From CAVPHV01 sp963704825 (GTDB taxonomy: Bacteria; Actinomycetota; Acidimicrobiia; Spongiisociales; UBA5794), in assembly GCA_963704825.1 (NCBI GenBank), contig CAVPHV010000025.1:1-43506 (forward strand): DNA of 43,506 bases, read 5' to 3'. The translations under genes were made by a program, and so were the position numbers. Below are positions 32,483 to 40,011 of this stretch, piece by piece. Positions within the stretch are counted from its first letter, which is position 1, and the number at the start of each line of letters is the position of its first letter. The notes beneath the pieces are model-generated. The model was not told the DNA's origin. It was given only the letters and a program-made list of their open reading frames with translations, and made no database searches.

Positions 32483-35400
32483 GTGGGGTGGAACCGTCTC
32501 TGGCTTGTGATTCTTGGCGTGGGCGCGATGGTCTTGCCAATGTTGCCGGTGCCCCAAAATGAGGCAGAAGCAGCCGGGCCGGACGGAACTGTGGCCTTTG
32601 GCGCCTACCCGCGTAATCGCGGAGAGGGCGACCGGGGCGCCGTCGAAGCGCTCGAGGGCCAGATCGGGCGACCGCTCGACATCGTGCGGGAGTACCTGAC
32701 CTGGGAAGAGGACTTCCCGACGTCGTACTACACATGGATGGCCGACACCGATCGAACCCCAATGCTCTCCCTCAAGCCGAGGCGCAACGACGGCACCAGG
32801 ATCCAGTGGGCTGCCTTGGCCGCGGCGTCGCCGGGATCATCGCTCTACAACGAGATCGTCGCCTGGGCCCAGAAGTTCAAGGACTTCGAGGTTCCGTTCT
32901 ACTTCACGCTGCACCATGAGCCGGAGACCACCGGTTCCATCCCGTTCGGCACCGACAGCGACTTCAAGGCCGCCTGGCGCAATGTGGTCGACATCTTCCG
33001 GGCGCAGGGCGTCGACAACGCCGAGTTCCTTTGGATCACGACCGCGTGGGCCTACCAGCTCAATCCAACTGATCGTAGGTACGCCCCAAAGTGGTATCCG
33101 GGCGATGCCTGGGTCGACGCCATCGGTGCAGATGCCTACAACTGGTACAACTGCCTCAATGCCAACAACACGAACTGGCGAACGCTCCAAAACGTGATCG
33201 AGTCATTCCGCCAGTGGGGAGCAACCCACCCAGACAAGCCGCTCTTGCTGCCCGAGTGGGGGAGCGCCGAGGACCCGGCCAATCCCAGCCGCAAGGGGCA
33301 ATGGATTACCCAAGCCCAGCAGCTCTTCAAGCAATCGGGTTACGAACAGTTCACCGCGGTGGTGTACTTCCATTCTGAGCACAATGCCCAGTGCCAGTGG
33401 TGGGCAGACAGCAGTCCGGCAGCTCTTTCCGCATTCACGACGATGGGCGCCGACCCGTTCTACAACCCAACCGGCGTGCCGGTTGTCGGCATCGACGTCA
33501 CCAAGACGGCGTCGCCTTCCAGCGTGATTGCCCCGGGGGGTGATGTCGAGTTCACCGTGCAGATCACCAACGAGTCGCCGACTGAATCAGCGTCGATCGA
33601 CGTGCTCGACGATTCCGCCTACGGCAACCTCGACAACCGCGGCTCCTGCGCGGTACCTCAGACGATTGCCGCCGGAGGTACATATGCGTGCTCGTTCACC
33701 GAGTTCGTGGGTGGCGATCCCGGAGACACCCATACCAATACCGTCACCGTCTCCGGGACCTCGAACGGCGTCCCCGTGTCGGCTGCGGATGCTGCAACCG
33801 TCGGGGTGACGGGCGAGCCGTCGGGTGAGGTGTTGTTTGTGGTTGGGGATGTTGGGTCGTTGAGTTCGGGTGAGGCGGCGGTGTTGTCGCGGGTGGAGTC
33901 GTTGGGGTTCACGGTGGTGGTGGAGTCTGGGGCTTCGGTGGTGACGGGTGATGCTGCGGGTAGGGCGTTGGTGTTGGTGTCGTCGAATGTGTCTGAGGGT
34001 GCGGTTGGCTCGAAGTTCAGGGATGTGGTTGAGCCGGTGATCATTTGGAAGCCGTGGCTGTATGACGCGATGGAGATGTCGGGCACGAATGGTTCGAATC
34101 GGTCGGTGTCGGCGGTTGATGTGGTGGCTGGGTCGCATCCGTTGGCGGCTGGGTTTTCTGGGTTGACGACGATTTTGTCGCCGGGGAGTCGGGTGTCGGT
34201 TGGTACGCCGTCTGCTGGGGGGACGGTGGTGGCGACGGCGGCTGGGGTTCCGGCGTTGTTTGTGTTCGCGCCGGGTGATGTGTTGGACAATGGGCAGCCG
34301 GCTGCGGGGTGTCGGATTGGGTATCCGGCGTTTCATGAGACGCCGCCGAATTACACGAGTAATGGGTGGGCGTTGTTTGACAATGCGGTGGCGTGGGCGG
34401 TGGCCGGCTGTTCGTCGGCGCCGGCGTCTCCGCCGGGGATGCCGATGAACGTTTCGGCGTCGGCCGGCGACGCATCGGCCTGGGTGTCGTGGACGATCCC
34501 GATCGATGACGGCGGTTCGCCCATCACCGGCTACACGGTGACCTCATCTCCCGGCGGCAGAGAGGCGTCGGTCGGTGCCGCCGAGACGTCGGCCACGGTG
34601 TCCGGCCTGACGAACGGTGTCACCTACACCTTCACCGTCGTGGCAACGAACGCGGTCGGCGACTCATCGCCATCTGAGCCGTCGAACCCGGTGACGCCCG
34701 AAGCGACGGTCGTATCGGGTGAGGTGTTGTTTGTGGTTGGGGATGTTGGGTCGTTGAGTTCGGGTGAGGCGGCGGTGTTGTCGCGGGTGGAGTCGTTGGG
34801 GTTCACGGTGGTGGTGGAGTCTGGGGCTTCGGTGGTGACGGGTGATGCTGCGGGTAGGGCGTTGGTGTTGGTGTCGTCGAATGTGTCTGAGGGTGCGGTT
34901 GGCTCGAAGTTCAGGGATGTGGTTGAGCCGGTGATCATTTGGAAGCCGTGGCTGTATGACGCGATGGAGATGTCGGGCACGAATGGTTCGAATCGGTCGG
35001 TGTCGGCGGTTGATGTGGTGGCTGGGTCGCATCCGTTGGCGGCTGGGTTTTCTGGGTTGACGACGATTTTGTCGCCGGGGAGTCGGGTGTCGGTTGGTAC
35101 GCCGTCTGCTGGGGGGACGGTGGTGGCGACGGCGGCTGGGGTTCCGGCGTTGTTTGTGTTCGCGCCGGGTGATGTGTTGGACAATGGGCAGCCGGCTGCG
35201 GGGTGTCGGATTGGGTATCCGGCGTTTCATGAGACGCCGCCGAATTACACGAGTAATGGGTGGGCGTTGTTTGACAATGCGGTGGCGTGGGCGGTGGCCG
35301 GCTGTTCGTCGGCGCCGGCGTCTCCTCCGGGGGCTCCGACTGGTGTGGCGGCGGTGGCGGGTGATGCGTCTGCGTTGGTGTCGTGGACGCCGCCGGTCGA

Positions 35401-36883
35401 TACGGGTGGTTCGCCGATCACGGGGTACACGGTGACGGGTTCGCCTGGTGGGGCATCCGTGTCGGTTGGTGGTGGGGTGACATCGGCGAACGTGTCGGGT
35501 TTGGTCAACGGGACGTCGTACACGTTCAGGGTGACGGCAACCAACTCGGCCGGGACCGGCCCGGCATCAGCCCCTTCCAACCCCGTCACACCCCAAGAGG
35601 GCACGGAGGGGCTCCCAAATGTATTGGTCATCGTCACCGATGATCAGCGGGACGCCGACGCGACGATGCCGGTGATGCCGAAGACCCAGGCATGGCTCGG
35701 CGACGGCGGCACTGAGTTCACCAACTCCTACGTGGCAACGCCGAACTGTTGTCCGGCGCGCGGGACTCTGATGAGTGGCCAGTACTCCCACAACAACGGG
35801 GTCCAAACCCAGGGCGATGGCGACCAACTCGATCAAGCGACCACCGTGCAGGCGTATCTGAAGGATGCCGGCTACTTCACGGCAACAATCGGTAAGTTCC
35901 TCAACCAGTGGTCGCTCCAAGTCGATCCGCCGAATTTCGACCACTGGGCGGTGCTTGCCGGCGACTACTACAACCGACCGTGGAACCTCGACGGCACCTA
36001 CACCGTTGTGCCCGACTACACGACGACGTTCATGGGCGAGAAGGCCGTCGAATACCTCGGTGACTTCGAGATCATCGACGACAATCGGCCCTGGTACATG
36101 TACATCGCCACTATTGCGCCGCATAGTCCATTTACGGCCGAGCCGAGATACGAGAACGCTCCGGTACCGGCGTGGCCGGGGAACCCCGCTGTCAACGGGC
36201 CGGTGGCCGACAAGCCGCCCTTCATGCGATGGCGCCAGCCGCTCACCCAGGCGGAGATGGACGACACCAGGATTCCGCAGATGCGGACGTTGATGTCGGT
36301 TGACGACATGGTCGACACCGTGCTGACCGAACTCGCCGCCAGCGGGGAACTCGATAACACCCTGGTGATCTTCACTTCGGACAACGGGAATCACTGGGGG
36401 GAGTTCCGCTTCGTCAAGAAGTGGCTGCCGTACACGGCTTCCATCGAGGTGCCGCTCTTCGTGCGGTGGCCCGGCCACTTCGGGGCCGGCGTTGAGGACG
36501 ACCGGATGGTCGTCAACGTCGACGTCGGGACCACCATTCTCGACGCCGTGGGCATCACCCCAGACCCGGCTGCGCCGCTCGACGGGCGGTCGCTGTTGGA
36601 GCCGTGGACCCGAAGCCGGGTACTCACCGAGCACTGGTGGGACGAGTACAACGCCCCGGCGTCACCGTCGACCTGGGCATCCATCCGCACCTCGACGTAT
36701 CAGTACGTCGAGAACTACCTCGACGATGGGTCCATCTTTCGCGAGTACTACAACCTGGTGACGGACCCATGGCAGTTGGTCAACGTCCTTGCGGACGGCA
36801 ACCCCGGCAACGATCCGAACGTGGCCGCCCTGTCGGCCCAACTCGCCGAGGATCGGACGTGCCTTGGTAGTGCCTGCCCGTAA
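32483..36883 (+). CDS. Giant secreted GH26-like hydrolase / duplicated module / sulfatase fusion
   Basis: A 1466-residue exported protein. Residues 1-31 are a Sec signal peptide (LWLVILGVGAMVLPMLPVP, cut near AEA). Residues about 40-330 look like a GH26-type beta-glycanase: HHEPE gives the acid/base Glu146 and LPEWGSAED the nucleophile Glu258. A DUF11-like beta domain (about 333-445) follows. Next is a 203-residue module (447-650) starting EVLFVVGDVGSLSSGEAAVL, then FN3, then the same module again without a single change (745-948), then a second FN3. From 1044 it is a type I sulfatase: VLVIVTDDQRD binds metal, and Cys1089 in CCPAR is the residue converted to formylglycine. It probably cuts and desulfates a sulfated polysaccharide outside the cell. 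It follows the operon that should make such a polymer. Confidence 0.87.
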   Translation: MGWNRLWLVILGVGAMVLPMLPVPQNEAEAAGPDGTVAFGAYPRNRGEGDRGAVEALEGQIGRPLDIVREYLTWEEDFPTSYYTWMADTDRTPMLSLKPRRNDGTRIQWAALAAASPGSSLYNEIVAWAQKFKDFEVPFYFTLHHEPETTGSIPFGTDSDFKAAWRNVVDIFRAQGVDNAEFLWITTAWAYQLNPTDRRYAPKWYPGDAWVDAIGADAYNWYNCLNANNTNWRTLQNVIESFRQWGATHPDKPLLLPEWGSAEDPANPSRKGQWITQAQQLFKQSGYEQFTAVVYFHSEHNAQCQWWADSSPAALSAFTTMGADPFYNPTGVPVVGIDVTKTASPSSVIAPGGDVEFTVQITNESPTESASIDVLDDSAYGNLDNRGSCAVPQTIAAGGTYACSFTEFVGGDPGDTHTNTVTVSGTSNGVPVSAADAATVGVTGEPSGEVLFVVGDVGSLSSGEAAVLSRVESLGFTVVVESGASVVTGDAAGRALVLVSSNVSEGAVGSKFRDVVEPVIIWKPWLYDAMEMSGTNGSNRSVSAVDVVAGSHPLAAGFSGLTTILSPGSRVSVGTPSAGGTVVATAAGVPALFVFAPGDVLDNGQPAAGCRIGYPAFHETPPNYTSNGWALFDNAVAWAVAGCSSAPASPPGMPMNVSASAGDASAWVSWTIPIDDGGSPITGYTVTSSPGGREASVGAAETSATVSGLTNGVTYTFTVVATNAVGDSSPSEPSNPVTPEATVVSGEVLFVVGDVGSLSSGEAAVLSRVESLGFTVVVESGASVVTGDAAGRALVLVSSNVSEGAVGSKFRDVVEPVIIWKPWLYDAMEMSGTNGSNRSVSAVDVVAGSHPLAAGFSGLTTILSPGSRVSVGTPSAGGTVVATAAGVPALFVFAPGDVLDNGQPAAGCRIGYPAFHETPPNYTSNGWALFDNAVAWAVAGCSSAPASPPGAPTGVAAVAGDASALVSWTPPVDTGGSPITGYTVTGSPGGASVSVGGGVTSANVSGLVNGTSYTFRVTATNSAGTGPASAPSNPVTPQEGTEGLPNVLVIVTDDQRDADATMPVMPKTQAWLGDGGTEFTNSYVATPNCCPARGTLMSGQYSHNNGVQTQGDGDQLDQATTVQAYLKDAGYFTATIGKFLNQWSLQVDPPNFDHWAVLAGDYYNRPWNLDGTYTVVPDYTTTFMGEKAVEYLGDFEIIDDNRPWYMYIATIAPHSPFTAEPRYENAPVPAWPGNPAVNGPVADKPPFMRWRQPLTQAEMDDTRIPQMRTLMSVDDMVDTVLTELAASGELDNTLVIFTSDNGNHWGEFRFVKKWLPYTASIEVPLFVRWPGHFGAGVEDDRMVVNVDVGTTILDAVGITPDPAAPLDGRSLLEPWTRSRVLTEHWWDEYNAPASPSTWASIRTSTYQYVENYLDDGSIFREYYNLVTDPWQLVNVLADGNPGNDPNVAALSAQLAEDRTCLGSACP
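33821..34430 (+). repeat. 610-base perfect direct repeat, copy 1
   Basis: It is identical base for base to 34715-35324 by line-by-line comparison; the offset of 894 bases keeps the reading frame. It encodes a 203-residue module of unknown function within the giant fusion protein. Codon use differs from the flanks: TTG for Leu, TCG for Ser, GGT or GGG for Gly and GTG or GTT for Val replace the C-ending codons used elsewhere. Confidence 0.97.
34715..35324 (+). repeat. 610-base perfect direct repeat, copy 2
   Basis: Second copy of the repeat at 33821, 284 bases after the end of the first. The FN3 domain after this copy (35325 to about 35535) shares the same G/T-ending codon style, whereas the FN3 domain after copy 1 uses ordinary C-ending codons. 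That suggests this copy plus its FN3 arrived as one cassette and that copy 1 is the derived duplicate. Confidence 0.97.
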
Positions 36884-36964
36884 CGGCTGATCCCGTTCTT
36901 GCGTGGCTGAGGTACCAGAAACCGCGCCCGAGCCACGCCAGAACCGGTTTGGACAGCTGTCGAC

Positions 36965-37008
36965 GAGGTCCGCCCTGGTGGCCTCGGGGCGCCACCAGGG
37001 CGGACCTC
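36965..37008. terminator. Long perfect hairpin, bidirectional terminator
   Basis: An 18-base-pair perfect stem (36965-36982 with 36991-37008) around an eight-base loop CTCGGGGC lies between two convergent stop codons: the fusion protein ending at 36883 and the hydrolase ending at 37016. It can serve both strands. No T-run is present. Confidence 0.82.
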
Positions 37009-37015
37009 CTGCGGA

Positions 37016-37744
37016 CTACCAGTCGTACTGGATCGTCGCCAACCCGAGTGTGTTCACGGACTGGATGACGACGTCTCTGCCGCTCGGGTCTCCTTTCAAG
37101 ACGAAGTCGAAGAACCCGCGGGGGGCGTCCTGGAGGATGCCATGAGACCCGATATTGAGGTCATGGCCAACCCCGGCAAAGCGAATGATCCCCTTGGGTG
37201 TCTGCGCCGAGTTGTAGAACGACTGGGCCCAATCCCAGGGGGCGAACTCGTCCGCGTCACCGTTGAGGATGAGGATCGCCGGTCCGTTGTCGTAGTCGAT
37301 CGTGCCTTGGATGGGGACTCCGGCGCGCGGGATGACGGCATCGATCCGAGCATCGCCGCAGCACTCGAGGAACGTGGCATATCCAATCGCGCCACCCTTG
37401 GAAGTTCCGATGAAGCCGATGTTCTCACCGTCGAACTGGGCGATCGGTCCGTCGTCCGCCCGCATCGCCATGACTTCATCGATGACGAAGCTGACGTCGC
37501 CGGCGAGCAGATCCCATTGGAACCCGGCTGGGAACGTTGGTCCCACGATCACGTAGCCGTCGTTCACGAGGAACCGGAACAGGTTCGCTCCGCTTCTTCC
37601 CGTCCCGCTGCCCCCGTGGCCGGTCATCACCATCGGGAACGGTCCGCATGCCGCAGGAGCGTTGACCCCGCTGGAGGTGGCCGGGTAGAAGATGGTGGTC
37701 TGGAGCGAGCGGCCTCGGCTGGAGTCGGTCAGGTTCACGGTCAT
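37016..37744 (-). CDS. Alpha/beta hydrolase domain (probably the C-terminal part of a longer secreted protein)
   Basis: A 242-residue alpha/beta hydrolase resembling secreted lipase, cutinase and dienelactone-hydrolase types. TGHGGSG near residue 41 gives the oxyanion region, GTSKGG holds the nucleophile Ser115, DADEF near 160 the likely Asp, and GVGHDL near 190 the catalytic His. Two cysteines (ECCGD) sit side by side. Its ATG overlaps the stop of the upstream gene (ATGA), but the frame continues upstream without interruption as GDCTPDSPPYGIGEMTVNL, the usual N-terminus of this family. Adding one G in the glycine-coding run near 37787 joins it to the Ig-like protein before it. I therefore think it is the catalytic end of one exported enzyme; as read it lacks a signal peptide. 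Confidence 0.82.
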   Translation of the reverse strand: MTVNLTDSSRGRSLQTTIFYPATSSGVNAPAACGPFPMVMTGHGGSGTGRSGANLFRFLVNDGYVIVGPTFPAGFQWDLLAGDVSFVIDEVMAMRADDGPIAQFDGENIGFIGTSKGGAIGYATFLECCGDARIDAVIPRAGVPIQGTIDYDNGPAILILNGDADEFAPWDWAQSFYNSAQTPKGIIRFAGVGHDLNIGSHGILQDAPRGFFDFVLKGDPSGRDVVIQSVNTLGLATIQYDW

Positions 37745-38775
37745 CTCGCCGATACCGTATGGCGGACTATCCGGCGTGCAATCGCCGCGCCGCCGCCGCC
37801 GCCGCCACCGCCGGGCCCGGCTGAGGTGAACGACCGCCAGGTCATGGCGCCCGTGTTGCCGGCAGCATCAACCGAGCGAGCCATCATGCCGTAGGCGCCC
37901 GCGGTTGGCGGCGTGAAGGCCAGGGACCAATCCGTTGTTGCGGCACCGGGATCACTCAGCGACCCGTTGATCCACGCAAACCCTCCCCAGGTTCCGTTGG
38001 CATGTAGCCACTGCTGTGAGTCGTTGCGTCGGACGGCGATTTCGATGGCAACCACGGCCACGTTGTCTTGTGCGGCCCCCGCAAAGCCAACCGCGCCCTC
38101 ACCAAACGCCTGGTTCGACCCGGGAATCACCACATTGCTGTTTGGCGGTGTGGTGTCCTCGAGGGGTGGTTGCGTGGTCGTGGTTGTCGTGGTTGTTGTG
38201 GGCGGTACCGTCGTCGTGGTCGTCGTGGTCGTCGTGGTCGTCGTGGTCGTCGTGGTCGTTGTCGGCGGCACCGTGGTGGTCGTCGTCGTGGTCGGCGTCT
38301 CGGTGTCGGAAACGGAGAACTGCACCCACTGCCGGGCTCTGTCGATGTTCCCGGCGGCGTCGTAAGCCTGCGCAGTCATGCCATAGGTTCCAGGCCCCGG
38401 CGGAGTCCATTCGAAGGTCCATTCGACGTTGGGCTCTCCCACGTCGGCTGTGGTGGCATCCACCCACGAGAAGCCGTTCGCCCAGGTGCCGTTCGGTTGC
38501 AGCCAGGTGTTGGCCGCGGGATTCCGGATCGCCACTGCGGTGCGGACGACACCGGTGTCGTCGCTAGCCTCGCCACGCAACACAAGCGGTGGCGTCCCCT
38601 GGAGCGCTTGGCCGGAACCGGGCGTTGTGATGGTGGCGTTGGGATCACCGGGCGCCGCGAACGCAGGGCCGGTGTCGACGGTGAGTGCCACGAACGCGGC
38701 GGCAAGAAAGGCCAGCAGTGCAATGACGACAATGGCTGATCGGTTCGTTGCCGGATTGGTCGTCGGTAAGCGCAT
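37741..38775 (-). CDS. Secreted Ig-like protein with poly-threonine linker (probable N-terminal part of the hydrolase)
   Basis: A 344-residue exported protein. The signal peptide covers about residues 1-40 (IVVIALLAFLAAAFVALTV, cut near AFA-AP). Two related beta domains follow: one at about 45-150 with TGVVRTAVAIRNPAANTWLQ and YGMTAQAYDAAGNIDRARQW, the other at about 208-320 with NVAVVAIEIAVRRNDSQQWL and YGMMARSVDAAGNTGAMTW. They are joined by a Thr-rich linker with runs of up to 18 Thr. The end is a glycine run followed by AAIARRIVRHTVSAR, which looks out of frame. With one base added near 37787 the Gly linker leads straight into the hydrolase at 37744. AAGGGG before the ATG at 38775 resembles the RTX genes' ribosome sites. 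Confidence 0.8.
   Translation of the reverse strand: MRLPTTNPATNRSAIVVIALLAFLAAAFVALTVDTGPAFAAPGDPNATITTPGSGQALQGTPPLVLRGEASDDTGVVRTAVAIRNPAANTWLQPNGTWANGFSWVDATTADVGEPNVEWTFEWTPPGPGTYGMTAQAYDAAGNIDRARQWVQFSVSDTETPTTTTTTTVPPTTTTTTTTTTTTTTTTTTVPPTTTTTTTTTQPPLEDTTPPNSNVVIPGSNQAFGEGAVGFAGAAQDNVAVVAIEIAVRRNDSQQWLHANGTWGGFAWINGSLSDPGAATTDWSLAFTPPTAGAYGMMARSVDAAGNTGAMTWRSFTSAGPGGGGGGGGAAIARRIVRHTVSAR
38212..38256 (-). repeat. Five tandem 9-base units coding threonine
   Basis: Five perfect copies of CGTCGTGGT on the plus strand (ACCACGACG on the coding strand, Thr-Thr-Thr). Imperfect copies extend over about 38174-38297. Such a run can change length by slippage in steps of three residues without breaking the frame. 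Confidence 0.92.
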
Positions 38776-38979
38776 GAGTACCCCTTCTCAGTTCTCTTGT
38801 GCTTCGACTTGGAGTCGGGAGCAGCGGCGCCGGCAATCCCAAGGACGCACCCCTCGGGAAACCGGCTTGTGTCATTTGTTGCTGATCGCCCCGTACGGAT
38901 GGTCCATCGGAACGCACCAGGGAGGCATTGAGGAATCTTTCGCTGATGATTCCGAAGACCAGAGTGGCAAGATAGTCGG

Positions 38980-40011
38980 ATGAGCATTGACCAGTGGGGC
39001 AGGAACCCAGCCGGCGAAACGTTGGAGCGGGCCACTCTCACCAATAGCCGTGGCGTGGTCGGCAAGGTCACCAACCTCGGTGCGATCCTGACCGAGCTGT
39101 GGGTTCCCGACCGCAACGGCGAGATCGGCAACATCGTCCTCGGGTTTGACCAGGTGGACGGCTACTTGGTTGAGCACCCCTACTTCGGGTCGACGGTCGG
39201 CCGAGTCGGGAACCGGATCGGCGGCGCCCGTTTCGAGCTCGACGGGGTCGTGCATCGGGTCACCGCCAACGAGGGCGCCAATCACCTCCACGGCGGGGCG
39301 AGGGGTTTTCATTGCCATCGTTGGGACATGATCCCGCACGGGGAACGGGCGGTGACCTTTCGGTTGCTCAGCCCGAACGGGGATGAGGGCTACCCCGGCA
39401 ACCTCGACACCTCGGTTCGCTACACCCTCGAGGACGATGGGCTGCGAATCGACTACCAGGCGACCACCGACGCTCCCACACCGGTCAATCTGACAAACCA
39501 CAGCTACTTCAACCTGGCCGGGTCGGGCACCATCGTCGACCACGTAGTTGAAATCGCCGCCGACTACGAAACGCCGACGGATGAGATGATGATTCCGACC
39601 GGCGAGATCGCGCCGGTGGCGGGTACCGGGATCGACTTCACCACGCCGACCCGTATCGGGGACCGCATCGACCGGTACCTCGACCATGCCAACGGATACG
39701 ACCACAACTTCGTGCTCCGCAGCGGGGGTGGCGAGCTGGCCTTCGCCGCTCGGGTGAGCGAACCAACCTCGGGCCGGGTGCTCGAGGTGTGGACGACAGA
39801 ACCGGCGATGCAGCTCTACACAGGCAACTGGCTCGATGGCACCCTCACCGGTACCGGCGGGATCACCTACCCAACCCACGGGGGACTGTGCCTCGAGACC
39901 CAGCACTACCCCGACTCGGTGAATCACCCGGAGTTCCCGTCGACGATCCTGCGTCCCGGCCAGACCCTGCGTAGCACCACGCTCTACCGATTCGGGGTCG
40001 ACGCGCCTTAG
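38980..40011 (+). CDS. galM: Aldose 1-epimerase (mutarotase)
   Basis: A 343-residue enzyme interconverting alpha and beta anomers of aldoses such as glucose and galactose. VNLTNHSYFNLAG near residue 169 contains the catalytic acid His174 and GLCLETQHYPDSVN near residue 302 the base Glu306. GSTVGRVGNRIGGARFELDG near 67 and NHLHGG near 103 are further family motifs. Length is normal, and no signal peptide is present, so it is cytoplasmic. The ATG at 38980 has no strong ribosome site. It is divergent from the Ig-like/hydrolase gene across 204 bases and its stop overlaps that of the convergent GH94 gene by four bases. With GH94 it could process glucose released from oligosaccharides. Confidence 0.93.
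   Translation: MSIDQWGRNPAGETLERATLTNSRGVVGKVTNLGAILTELWVPDRNGEIGNIVLGFDQVDGYLVEHPYFGSTVGRVGNRIGGARFELDGVVHRVTANEGANHLHGGARGFHCHRWDMIPHGERAVTFRLLSPNGDEGYPGNLDTSVRYTLEDDGLRIDYQATTDAPTPVNLTNHSYFNLAGSGTIVDHVVEIAADYETPTDEMMIPTGEIAPVAGTGIDFTTPTRIGDRIDRYLDHANGYDHNFVLRSGGGELAFAARVSEPTSGRVLEVWTTEPAMQLYTGNWLDGTLTGTGGITYPTHGGLCLETQHYPDSVNHPEFPSTILRPGQTLRSTTLYRFGVDAP

Noticed and set aside
33587..35230. Long minus-strand frames over both copies of the 610-base repeat
   Set aside because: They are shadows duplicated together with the repeat; the translation is His/Arg/Thr-rich with no domain.
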